Below are positions 22,705-33,628 of a stretch of 64,000 bases of DNA, one piece after another. The DNA is from Caenorhabditis remanei (taxonomy: Eukaryota > Nematoda > Chromadorea > Rhabditida > Rhabditidae). A program made the translations under genes and the position numbers. Each line of letters begins with the position of its first letter. The stretch's first letter is position 1. The notes below the pieces were generated by a model. The model was not told the origin of the DNA. It did no database searches and worked only from the letters and a program-made list of their open reading frames with translations. Location of the stretch: contig NC_071328.1 of NCBI RefSeq assembly GCF_010183535.1, positions 7,006,001-7,070,000 of the forward strand, read 5' to 3'.

Positions 22705-23179
22705 ACCACAGATACTGCGAAAAATGGCGAAGTCTCTTTCCGATTTTCGTGGGTCCCGTTTATCCATTTTCATTCACCTCCAATTCAAATGTTATTCTCA
22801 AGGCTCATTTGTGCTACTACTTTAATCTTCACTTATCAATGAAATTTTACAAGTGTCTTTAACGCGCCCGTATCCCCACAATTTGGGGCATGGGGGTTGA
22901 TTTCCTGGGGGCGTAGGGGTTGATTTTTTTTGCTAATTCGATTACCCACAAAACACTTTTTTACTCACAAGGGAACCTTTTAAGTGGGAGTTAACGCCAG
23001 CGAAAACGACCTATACAGGGTGAAAGAGCATGTTTGAAAACCTATAAATCAACTTTCAAAAGTTGCTTACGTGACCTGTAAGTGGCTGAAATCTCGACCT
23101 GAAAATCGACCAATTTTACCATTGATTTATTGTATCTCCTACCACGTTTATAAAGACTTCGGCGGCAGTATAAAAATGT

Positions 23180-23250
23180 GTTCGAGTGGCGCAGGTGGTT
23201 AGCGCCTAGGAGGAGAACAATTTTGCGCTGGTTCGATCCCCTCTACTGTT
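23180..23250 (+). other. tRNA-like Pol III promoter, possible SINE head
   Basis: An A-box-like stretch TGGCGCAGGTGGTTAGCGCC forms a perfect four-pair D arm with the conserved A14, GG and A21 positions. It is followed at tRNA spacing by a B box GGTTCGATCCC and then a T run. The anticodon and acceptor stems do not pair, so it is not a working tRNA. This is the usual state of a tRNA-derived repeat. Confidence 0.5.
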
Positions 23251-23278
23251 TTTTTTGTTTTTTCATCTCTGACTCCGC

Positions 23279-23671
23279 CAAGGGGCGGAGTCAGAGCAAG
23301 CTCCAGGGCGTATCTGTTTTAAGGTAATCGCCACTTCTAAGGTGCTGAGCCAAGGGGCGGAGTCAGAGCAAGCTCCAGGGCGTATCTGTTTTAAGGTAAT
23401 CGCTACTTCTAAGGTGCTGAGCCAAGGGGCGGAGTCAGAGCAAGCTCCAGGGCGTATCTGTTTTAAGGTAATCGCTACTTCTAAGGTGCTGAGCCAAGGG
23501 GCGGAGTCAGAGCAAGCTCCAGGGCGTATCTGTTTTAAGGTAATCGCTACTTCTAAGGTGCTGAGCCAAGGGGCGGAGTCAGAGCAAGCTCCAGGGCGTA
23601 TCTGTTTTAAGGTAATCGCTACTTCTAAGGTGCTGAGCCAAGGGGCGGAGTCAGAGCAAGCTCCAGGGCGT
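23279..23671. repeat. 72-bp minisatellite, about 5.5 copies
   Basis: Units start at 23279, 23351, 23423, 23495, 23567 and 23639, each beginning CAAGGGGCGGAGTCAGAGCA. Copies are almost identical; the last is cut short at about 23671. Because 72 is a multiple of three and the unit lacks stops in one frame, a repetitive but meaningless 114-codon frame results. The array's left edge forms a perfect hairpin, CTCTGACTCCGCC against GGGCGGAGTCAGAG. Confidence 0.95.
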
Positions 23672-23705
23672 TCGTATACTGTATAATTGAATACCGTTTC
23701 TTCTC

Positions 23706-24290
23706 AAATTGGGGGTATTTGAGTTTAGAACTCGGAAAGATAGAACTGTGACAAAATAAAACTGTGAAAATATAGAACAGGAAAAAATATAACTGTTACA
23801 AAGTGGAACAGTGAAAGTTAGAACTGCTACAAAATGGAACTCAACAAAATAGAACTGAACGCAATGGAACTGCTACAAAATAGAACTGTTACAAAATAGA
23901 ACTCTACCACTGGTTTTGAAAATGCTTATTGGGCTTATCTTATACAATTTTATTCAGTTTTTTGTTGACTATTAGATAGACAAAGACTTTATCTTCATAA
24001 AATAAGTGTTTTTAGTCGACTTTTCTCCTCGAAAATTGGTTATAATTCGTCTTAAAAGTCACGAATGCAAACGCGCTCCATTCGAACTAGAGTTCTATTT
24101 TGTAACAGTTCTATTTTGTAGCAGTTCCATTGTGTTCAGTTCTATTTTGTCAAGTTCTGTTTTGTAGCAGTTCCATTTTGTCGTAGTTCCACTTTGTTCA
24201 GTTCTATTTTTTCCTGTTCTATATTTTCACAGTTTTATTTTGTCGCAGTTCTATTCTTCCGAGTTCTAAACTCAAATACCCCCCTCAAAT
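23706..24290. mobile_element. foldback element with internally repeated arms
   Basis: Two arms of about 200 bp (23706-23905 and 24089-24290) are inverted copies. The outer end reads GGGGGTATTTGAGTTTAGAA. Each arm is itself built of many short units of the form ACAAAATAGAACTG with small variations. The centre of about 180 bp is ordinary AT-rich DNA. It sits inside the larger 22862-25102 element, so it either inserted there or forms part of it. Confidence 0.8.
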
Positions 24291-25120
24291 TTCATATTGT
24301 GTGCACCCCATTGCAGTAACAGAAACCCATGTGAAAACCAAGTTTTATTGCGGAAACGAATAATATTCAGGTGTTCCTTCCGGCGGTAAGGAAGCTGGGG
24401 GTGCCACTAAAGGATTTAAAGGGTTTTTAGGATTTAAGGATTTTTAGGCAAATTTTTGGCTGAAGGTGTGGGCTGAAGTAGTGGGAGAAGCACTTTTTGT
24501 TGCCTGAGCTTTCTCTCAATCATAGGTTTCATAGAAATTCAGAGAAAAAATTGGCAAACATATTAATAACCGTTTTTGTCAATTCTTTTCCCGGTTTTCT
24601 AAGAAACCTAAGCCTAAGAGAGTGGTGAAAAGTGGTCCCCCACAAGAATCACACAGGTTATGTAAACTTTGTATCTTTCAGCACACTGATTCTAAATCCC
24701 CGAAAAAAATTTTTAGGGGCACCCCCTCCCAAAATTTCATCCTATGTGTACGCCTTTCCCCAGTAATAGAAATCTATGTGAACACCAATTTTTATTGCTG
24801 ACAGAAAAAATATTCAGAGTTGATAAGGAACTAAAATCAAATTCAAGTGGATAGATCGTTCAATAATTTGGCTTCTATGACTTTCTTTGCAAAAATCCTT
24901 CTGCCGATTGCGGGAGGGGTCCTTAAAACTGCTCCGCAGACATTCCACGTCGACGAAATCAATAAAATGAAATTTGGAAAACCGAAATAATTAAATATTC
25001 GAAGGTCAACTAACACGCGAAAAAAGAATGGTGAAAAATCCCGAGGTCACACGCATTCAAATTTCAACCCCCATGCCCCATATTGTGGGGATACAAGCAT
25101 CCGTGTCTTTATTTTCTTTT

Positions 25121-26161
25121 TCATATATCATCAATTGGATTATTTCTTAATCGTACTGTTTCTTGTGCTCGATAATAGTTTAGAGTTGTCAGTCTTGAAA
25201 AAGTGCTCATATTTAACAACTGATACATCCAAAAGAGCCCAAGTCCACTGACAATCAAATATTCTTGCCAAAATTCTTTTTGGTCAGTTGTTCCAAGATA
25301 AGAGAGCATCGAAAGGGACTTTAGAATATTCGCAAGACAATGAAGAAACTGAAAGTTTAGTTATGTAGTTTTAGATTGAATTATTTACCCGTACCATCGT
25401 CAGAAAAATTATTTTTGCCAGCATTGGAACTGGGTTTCTCAATCGGTACGACATAATTGGAATAAGTGAAATCAAGAGTTGAGTGATGAAAAAGGTGATG
25501 ATTGTACTCAAAGGAACGAGTAATTCCAGTGTGATGTGGAGCAGGAACTCAAAGAGCTGAAAACAAGGCATCAGAAGATCTGTATGATAATGAAGAGTTC
25601 ATCAATACCGTCTTCAACCATACCTCAATTAGTTTTATTCCTCGGTCCAATTCCAAAATGCACGTGTCAAAAGAGAAGATCAAACAAAAAAACGAACGAT
25701 ACTCTCTCGGAATATCACGACATGCTTGATAGATGATGACGGAGTTCCCGAGAAGTGCGAAAATCTGAAAGTTTAATCAGAGTCTCTCAAGAATAAAATC
25801 AACAGATTCTCAGTGAAGAGCAACTCACAATAACGAACAACTTTGCATTCGGATGTCTTCCAGGTTCAAAATCTGGAGCACTCGAACTCGTGGATTCAAC
25901 CGAAGAAGTGTTGACCAGATTTTCCTCCAATTCAAACTCAAACCCGGGAATATCTGCATCCAATTGGGCCGTATTTCCAGATGACGGGCTAGCAGGTGGC
26001 AAACTTGGAGCTTTTCCGTCTTGACTAGCATTATCTTGATCAGAATTCATTTTGATACGTGCGGATTTTGTGAAGTGATAATGAAAGAATTTAGGAAATC
26101 TCCATAATTTATGTATTTTAGGAAAAGTAGCAATCAATAAAACAATCACAGTAAATGCCAT
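25121..26161 (-). CDS. multi-pass membrane protein, possibly receptor-like
   Basis: Exons in coding order are 26161-25829, 25764-25624, 25556-25389 and 25348-25121, all phase 0, giving 289 residues from the ATG at 26161. Hydrophobic segments are visible at the N-terminus (AFTVIVLLIATF), at KLFVIIFALLGNSVII, two within LLVPLSTIITFFITQLLISLIPIM, one near KIIFLTMVRFLHCLANIL, and one at VSGLGLFWMYQLL. A long acidic, Ser-rich loop lies between the first and second. A separate hydrophobic open frame immediately upstream (26408-26118) overlaps in another frame and would supply two more helices. The complete protein may therefore be a seven-helix type, with an unseen intron or a frameshift between. 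The ATG is less than 400 bp past the stop of the acs-13-like gene on the same strand, so the pair could be an operon. I do not recognise a receptor family. Confidence 0.7.
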
Positions 26162-26408
26162 AGGGGTGCCACGTGTAATATATTAACCAATTATTAGAAG
26201 TTGATTTTCCTTCTATTATATCTATATACTCTTTTTTGACTTCTAAATACATAAGGAGAAGTGAAATGTTTGTGATGAGGGGCAGAAAAAGTGATAAAAC
26301 ATATGGAAGGGCTTTAGAAAAAGATGCGCTGCTTTGAGGAGTCAAAAGAGGTGATAAACCGAATGTGAATATCAGGAGAAAAGAGCAATAACCCGTCAAT
26401 GAAATCAA
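26118..26408 (-). other. hydrophobic open frame overlapping the membrane-protein start
   Basis: About 96 codons without an ATG at the start; its first in-frame ATG lies late, at the MYLEVKKEY stretch. It encodes two hydrophobic segments (YCSFLLIFTFGL and LPYVLSLFLPLITNISLLLMYL). It overlaps the first exon of the gene at 25121-26161 by 44 bases in a different frame. It may be an upstream exon with an atypical splice site, a frameshifted N-terminus, or chance. Confidence 0.35.
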
Positions 26409-26528
26409 GTTAATGGAAAAGGATTGTGTGTATGGGCGAGAAAATGTGAAACAAAAAACGAGAAAATGATAACAAAATTTGAGCAGAGGAATGGCTGTAT
26501 GAAGTAGGAATTCAGAAGACTTTGGAAT

Positions 26529-29500
26529 TTATGGAAGTTTCGCATACATCTCATTGAGTTGCTTGGAGTAATGAGCCTTCAGCTTCGGGCGTTTGCTCTT
26601 CAATGTTGGTGTTAGCAAATCATTCTCCACACTGAATTGTTCCGCAGACAGATAAATGTCCCGTACTTGTTCAAATGAGAAGAGACCGGCCTTCTTTCCA
26701 ACCGAGACCATGTCATCAAGAATCGCCTTTTTGACAGTTTCATTTTTGCACAATTCCTCAATTGTCCCCTTGATTCCTTGATCGGCCATAGCTGGTACGA
26801 GAACCTGCAAAATTGAATAATTTATAGAATATAAGCACAAGTTTTCAATTGTTTTCTAAGAATAATTGACGGTAACTATCAAAAATCTTACCTCAGCATC
26901 AGGAACCACGACAGCAATGAGACATGTCTTCAGAGATTCACCGTGAACGAATGACTGAGCGACATACTTTGACCGAACATAGATATTTTCAATCTTTTCT
27001 GGCGCCACATACTCTCCTTGTGACAACTTGAAGATGTGCTTCTTGCGATCCACAATTTTCAGTGTTCCTTCAGGAGTCCATCTTCCAATGTCTCCAGTAT
27101 GCAACCATCCATCACTATCAATTGTTTCCTTCGTTTGCTGCTCATTCTTGTAATATCCCTTGAAAATTATATGTCCTTTGACACATACTTCTCCAGCTTG
27201 ATCTTTAGCATAATAGTTCAATTCAGGAACATCAACCAATTTGATTTGACATGATGGAATAACCATTCCAACGTGTCCAGCCAATGAATCACCTTCCATT
27301 GAAACGGTGCAAGCAGCCACGCATTCAGTTTGACCGTATCCTTCAACAACTACACATCCCATAGCAGCACGCACAAAAGTGAGGACATTGGTAGATAGGG
27401 GAGCGGAGCCAGTAATCATCAAACGAACACGTCCACCGAATCCTTCGCGAATCTTTTTGAAGACCAAGTTGTCAAAGAATCCATCATTTCGGATGTTGAA
27501 GCTGAAAACAAAATATAGAATATGTAAAGAAAATAATTCTGACAATGAAAATAATTTTCTTTGTAGCAGTTTATAGTTAAATTTTAGGAATCTTCGTTGC
27601 AAAAAAGAAGATTAATCATGTTGCGAGATTCGCAGCGAGAAAGATGATAGCTGGTTGGGGGCAAATTCTCTTATCTCGGAAACATTAACGGTGAGAAAAG
27701 TAAACGCTATCTCATCTGGGCGGTGCTTCATGTTTTTTGTTCTGTGAAATATTACACTCTACATGATGTAGCGAAACTTTTCTCTAGTTCATAGCTAGTG
27801 TCCACTGGAGAGCTCGGATAAAATTTACTTCTATTTTGTTTACTTACTTAGCCATATCTCTAGCCTTGTACGAAATAGCGAAATCGAACAACAACTTCTT
27901 GAATGTCGACTTGTTGACCTCTGACATCACTTTGTCATACAAGCGATTCAACACTCGGGGTACGACAGGAACGACAGTTGGTTTCAACTCCTTAATATCT
28001 TCAGCCAACACACGGATATCACCCCGATAGAAGCCGACTTTTGCTCCAACACAGAAGCACACACTCTCAATAACTCTCTCAAGCATGTGAGCTAAAGGCA
28101 GGAAACTGATCATAGAGTCGGTGGCGGCAATTCCAGAATGTTTGAAGAAATCCATACAGACACCATCAGCGATAACGTTGGCGTGTGTGAGCATGACTCC
28201 TTTTGGTGTTCCAGTTGTTCCGGAAGTGTAACAAATTGTGGCTAGATCTTCAGGTGTTGGTGGAATGTGGGCGGGCCGTGTCTTGGCATCTTTTCCGAGT
28301 TTTTCAAGATCCTCAAATGTGAATACTTGAACACCGAGAGACGAGGCAGAAGATTTCAGCTCGTCGGTCAATGACTCCATCACGACAAGTGTTTTCAGAC
28401 TTGGACATTGCTCTTTGAACTTTAGGAGACCTGAAAATTAGAGAGTTAGTAAGCCTGATTCGCACTTCCGAACTTGTGGAGTACAACATTAAATTTGAAA
28501 CTTAAATCTGGAAGAGACTTTCTCTCAAAGCGATCATGTTTTGGCGGTGTTAAAAAACTACCTTATCAAGTATCTTATCAATAATAGAAACGTTCTTACC
28601 GGTTGCTTTAGCGATGTCGTCACAGACCACAATCTTTATTTCCGCCTGGTTCAAAATGAAAATCGAGGCTTCCGATCCGAGAGTCTCATATATTGGAACA
28701 ATCACATTGGAATAATTGTATGTGGCAAATTCGGTGACAATCCATTCAGGACGATTCTTCGAATAAATTCCAATATTTTCATCATTTCCAGTTGGAATAC
28801 CAAGTTCACGGAAAGCAACCGAGACGTTTTCAGCTCTTTCAATGATCTGATTGTAGGTCTCCCAAACATATGGAATGGATCCATCTGATTGTTTGACACG
28901 ATGACCGAGCATCGGTCCATTATTTGAGAGGCGAGCTCCACGACGAACACCTTGATAGAGAGTACGAGCATCTTCGAACAGGAATGCTTGAAGTTTGTCG
29001 TCTTTCAGATACGCACTGATACGAGAGCCATCCTGAAAATGAGAACGTTATGATAATAGTGGCATTCAGAACCATTTTTCAGAATTTCTCAAATTTCTCA
29101 TCCTAAAATACCAGATAATACACCCCGAAGCTCACCGGTAGGACACGGCTCTGATTCATTGGATCAACCAAGGGTTTCACGTTTCCAGTGTAAGTAACGC
29201 CATTGTTGAATGTATACGATCCAGCGGATCCAGAAGATCCGGAAGTTCCTTTGGACAAGTAGTATCCGAGACCCATAGTGACGGCAGCTGCAGCTCCGAT
29301 TTGAACGTACGGTGGAAGTGAGGAAGAGTTGGCGGTTGGTGTCGAAATGAAATCAACAATACTTCTGAAAAATAACCAGAACTTTTTTGAAAGGGGCGAA
29401 AAAACGAAACAATATTGTCCTAGTGCTAAAAAGTGATGAGTCATCTAGTCATCACCTCAGGTACCCCAACGCGCACAAAACAAATACCATTCTAATAGGA

Positions 29501-29755
29501 ACAAAATTACGAAACTCTGACAATTTTTGTTTTTTACATCCCAGTTTTATACCTCTGCACTCCCGTGATGGTATCAGCTATAAATCAAAAATCGTTTTTT
29601 GTTTCAAACTAATAAATTAATTTTTTTATCTACGTCAGAAGCTCCAAACTGAAAACAAGGAACCAAAAAGTACTCTAATCACTTCAAAACTACATCAACC
29701 AAAAAACAAACCTCGATTGAGACTGTACCCACGCAGCCGTGTCTGTGATAACCAT
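26529..29755 (-). CDS. acs-13: long-chain acyl-CoA synthetase, ACS-13-like
   Basis: Exons in coding order are 29755-29712, 29364-29136, 29032-28600, 28430-27848, 27501-26892 and 26804-26529. Phases agree and give 724 residues, normal for ACSL enzymes. It activates long-chain fatty acids to acyl-CoA with ATP. A hydrophobic segment near residues 30-55 (VQIGAAAAVTMGLGYYLS) should anchor it in the ER or outer mitochondrial membrane. Motifs are the AMP-binding loop YTSGTTGTPKG (about 303-313), GYGQTE (about 485-490), DGWLHTGDIG (about 561) and the hinge and fatty-acid signature region DRKKHIFKLSQGEYVAPEKIEN (two pieces: DRKKHIFK, LSQGEYVAPEKIEN). All residues expected for adenylation are present. 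The symbol follows synteny with deps-1, as in C. elegans. Confidence 0.93.
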
Positions 29756-31154
29756 TTTGTCTCTGTTTTTGTGTTTTAGGAGGTCTATTTATTGGTAATA
29801 GTCTGCCCCTTTTTCTAAAATGAGATTAAATTGAGGGAAGAAGAGGTAAATGGAGATGTAGAGGAAAGAAGTGAGACCGATTTAAGAGGAAAATGGATGG
29901 AGCGAACTTGTTCTCTCCACGAAGAAGAGGATTCTTTCAAAAGTGGAGAAGAAGAAAATGAGTGAAGAAGATCGGGTAAGGGAACATGTTCAACTTTGAT
30001 TTTGTTCGGAACAGAAAATAGTTGGAAGTAATAATTTATTATTACATTGAGTCAGTAACTTATTGCGTACCACAGTAATCTTAGACTGTGGCAACAAGTC
30101 AAACCTAAACTAATCAGGATGGTCTAGTTACAGAAAATGGAGATTGAAACACTATCTGACTATTTTTCGAGGGGCGGAAAGATCGGACAAAGTTCAACTT
30201 CTGATAATGACCCCTCCTTCATTTCGGTATCATATCAGAAATGTTTGAAGTATCTTTTGCTTCGAGCCGCCCTTTCTTCTTTTCTCCGTCTTCTTTTCGA
30301 TCAGGCCATACTTCTTTATCACACTTTATATAGCAGGCGGGAGGAACAACTTTGACCTCTTCTTCTATTACGGTTGTACATTCGATTTCAAAGAAGAAAC
30401 TACGAAGAAGAAAAACGTAGAAGAAAAAGAAGATAGGTAAACACTTTTCGCAGAGAAGAGGCAATGTGTGTGTGTGATAACTAATGATTTGATTTGATTA
30501 GCAGCGACATTGCGGGGTGGGCGATGAACTGAGAAGAAAAAGACAATGAACACGTGTAATCAAGCGTGCCAAAGTTGTCGCCCTGGAAAACTAATTAAAA
30601 CTTGATTTTTCGGATCGAATGAAGTGAAATGTCTAGAACTGACTAGAACGAGAAGATACAAACTGAGAAATTCCCGCATTTCTTCAAATTTCGAATAGAA
30701 CGTTTGAAACGGATTCATAGTAGATGCTCAAAAAAATGAATTTTTACGTAAACCGCAACGTTCAACATAAGAACTTCTTACGAAGAATCAAGCAACGTAA
30801 AAAAGGTTACATCAAAGACTCGATTGGATTCGGGCATTCAAAAAAGGAGATGGCGGGAAATGAGTAAACACCATCTGCAACGTTGCACTGGGATACTATC
30901 CACTAGGTCCGTCCTCGAAGGAGCAGATTTGCATTGGAGTAGAATGTTCTGGGGAAATCAGGTAGAATTAGGTAAGTTTACATTCTAAGACCCTAGGGCG
31001 ATTTCTACCTAATAGGCTCACGAAAAATTGCATTGAGTAAGATATCGCAGTCAAGCGAGAGGTGGGAAAGCTCAAAACTGAGCGACTCTAGAATGGGTTT
31101 CTATATCCACGAATATATCTATTCTAATTTAACAAGCGAATCGGTTTCATACCA

Positions 31155-31376
31155 GGGTTGAGAATTGACTGAAACTTTGCACATACTTTCGAATCTACTC
31201 TATCACAGGCCGTTTTCAAAAACTGCGCAATACGGCTGATTCGCTAGAAAAATAGGTTTGAAAATTTCTGAAAATCGCAGTGTCAAATTACACGCTTGTT
31301 CGGAGGTCCAGTGGTAGTGAGGGCGAGTCGTGGTCGAAGGTATATATGTGCAAAGTTTCATACCAATTCTCAACCA
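31155..31376. repeat. short inverted-repeat element
   Basis: GGTTGAGAATTG, then GAAACTTTGCACATA at the left (about 31155-31186), is matched in inverse at 31345-31376, with a few differences between the blocks. The spacing is about 160 bp. There is no coding content and no clear target duplication; probably an old MITE. Confidence 0.55.
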
Positions 31377-32970
31377 TGATAGAGAAACTGTTCTATCGTT
31401 AGAACTCTTTGAAAGTTAAAATCAATAAAACAACACTTTCTCAGTATTTCCTCTATTATTCAAACAAGAAAAAAACCCGCTCCTCTTGTTGCTTGGTCGT
31501 TTCCGTTGTGGACTCCGATGCCATAGAAATGAGAAAAGAAACACGAGGAGCAGGACCAAGGGTGCCGTTGCAGAAGCAACAAGTGACCACAAAATCCGAC
31601 TCTCAAACAGAAAGAACCAATAACAACAAATAGCATTTCCTCCTCCTTTCTCATACTCTGTGCTACACACTCCGATAGTGAAGTGTTGCAATTGATGATA
31701 TAATGATTGGGTAGTAGTAGTTGCAAAAAAAAGAAGTGATAAGAAGATACATTCTTTTTCTCGCGCCCATTCCATCGTTCTCCCCATCCATCATATTCCG
31801 GTGGCCTTGGAGCGTCAAAAATGTGATTATTGATAAAGAGATTACGGTATGGGTTCAAAGGGTGCTTGAACCATAGAACCAACTAAATAAAACTGAGGAA
31901 ATTCTACTTCTGCTAGAATGATGAATTCGGTTTGGAATTTGGTTCATGAACATATCCAATGAAACCGATTTCTGTATGGATTTTGTTAGGTAACATAGGC
32001 GTGGCCAAACTAAAAGCAGAGATTCGGATTTCGAAGACTGTTGCTTCTAAATACAGAATAAAACCTAGAAATAATGTGTTTTTACACTAAACGAGATGAG
32101 TTCCTATAAAATCTGAGCTAAAAACTAACAAAACCAAAAATGATTTAATCAAGCGAGATGGAGACTAAGAAAATGAAGGTTGAAGAGTTCTCGAAAGTAA
32201 GTTCTATTGGGAGTACAATTCGTAGGAAAAATTATTTCTAAAGTTTTCAAAGTGACGAAAATTCAGAATCGTAACAAGAGTGGAGAAGATGGTGTAAACC
32301 GAAAAGTACGGGCAAACTTGATAGAATGAGTGAATTAGAGTCCAGTACGTTTAGAGAAGACTGAAATCCAAAGTGCTCAAAACTGTGCCAACCCTTAAAT
32401 TTTCAAACACCTAAAAAAACGACGTGGTTTTTGTAATGTGTCTGCGTCTCTTCTAGTACACATATGTCGAAACCGTCGTCAGAATAGAACGAGTTATGCC
32501 CACCACCACTACCACCACTAGTCCCTCTTCTCCCTCTCTTGTGAGTGCAGCAAGATAGCGTGCGCACACAGAAACGCACACATGCATGTGCGTTTTCGGG
32601 GTGTCTAGATACTAGTGTAGATCTACTTATTTTGTGAGAGACAGAGAAGACACAAGAAAGACGGGAGCACTTTCGCTCCCTCTGTTTCGGAGTCAAATGT
32701 TGCTCCGATGAGCCAGTTGCGTACCGTGTAGCCAAAAACTTTGAGAGTGCAAGGTACATCGAACAAAGTGGGGGCAACGGATAGAGGAAATTGATTTCGA
32801 AAAAGAAGAAACAGGTGATTTTTCGTCGAGACATAACATAGCTCTACAGAGAGCGATCATTGAGTTTTCGTGGATGAGGTGTTTGTTGATTTTTTGTTGA
32901 TATGTCCACGTGGTTATATACATTTGACGTACGAACACCCTTATAGTTAGAGACGCCTCTTCAAACGTCT

Positions 32971-33628
32971 CACGGTACCCTACAGTGACGAAAGTATCCG
33001 ATTGTGCGCAGCGAGTATCGAGTAATGCGCCAGGGACTGGACAGGCGCGTTTCCCGCTTCAATTTTACAGTTTGTCCTTTTGCACTGAAAATTCGGCGAA
33101 ACACGAAAAAAAGTGTTTAAAAAATTTTTTCTGCAATTCTAAGATGATAGCCTTCTAGATAATGTTGAGAGCTATCGAAAAAGTGCAAAAATTCTAAAAT
33201 CGGTGCAATATTGGAGGAGGAGATCTCAACTGAAGGGATTCTGAACCAATAAATTTCAATTTTGAACAGTTACAAAGGATAGAAATGTATTCCAAGGAAT
33301 TTTTAGACTGAAAAATACGAGAAAAGGAAGGAAAAAAGTTATTATACTCGCTAAAATGCCCTGTTTTTCCATTTTCTACATTATACTTCGAAAAACTTTT
33401 TTGCTTTTTTTTTGGTTTTTCTATTCCCAAAGTGTTAGTAAAAATACAAAAACACTTTTTCTTGTCTCTTATTTGTATTTTTAGTGATTACAACGGAAAA
33501 ATTCCGAATTTCCGATTTTTGAAAATTTCATCAATTCTTAGACCTGCAATTTTAACAAAATTGGCGAAAAAATGCACGAGAAATGCGTCAGTATTGTTGC
33601 TTGCGCATCGTCACTGTAATGGACCGTG
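32971..33628. mobile_element. 658-bp TIR element with candidate 5-bp target duplication
   Basis: The ends read CACGGTACCCTACAGTGACGA plus its inverted partner with three differences (32971-32991 and 33608-33628). The 5-mer CGTCT directly abuts both outer ends (32966-32970 and 33629-33633). The interior is AT-rich with no transposase. Confidence 0.55.

Larger units (their letters stand above)
22862..25102. mobile_element. 2.2-kb TIR element with candidate 9-bp target duplication
   Basis: Inverted repeats of about 35 bp close the element: GTATCCCCACAAT-TGGGGC followed by ATGGGGGTTGA on the left (from 22870), and the reverse complement ending at 25094. The 9-mer GTGTCTTTA lies directly outside on both sides (22853-22861 and 25103-25111), as expected for a target-site duplication. 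No transposase frame is visible, so it is non-autonomous. It holds a tRNA-like promoter, a 72-bp minisatellite and a 585-bp foldback, listed separately. Nine-base duplications are typical of Mutator-like elements; family assignment is inference. Confidence 0.65.

Noticed and set aside
23342..23686. A 114-codon frame made of identical 24-residue repeats
   Set aside because: It is the 72-bp minisatellite read in one frame; the repeat length is a multiple of three and the unit happens to lack stops.
30219..30464. 81-codon minus-strand frame with a preceding acceptor
   Set aside because: Composition is Lys/Glu-rich after a Phe run, there is no partner exon, and the plus strand is open as well; unsupported without RNA data.
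31290..31345. Possible tRNA because of GGTCCAGTGGTAGT
   Set aside because: A-box-like only; the expected B box reads GTGGTCGAAGG and lacks the core TTCGA context, and no acceptor stem forms.
31422..31882. Two overlapping minus-strand frames of 121 and 140 codons
   Set aside because: Phe/Leu/Ser-rich, with no splice sites or recognisable domain; likely chance in pyrimidine-rich DNA.
32403..32938. Minus-strand frames of 143 and 81 codons
   Set aside because: Cys/Arg/His-rich from simple CACA and ACC runs; no coding signals.
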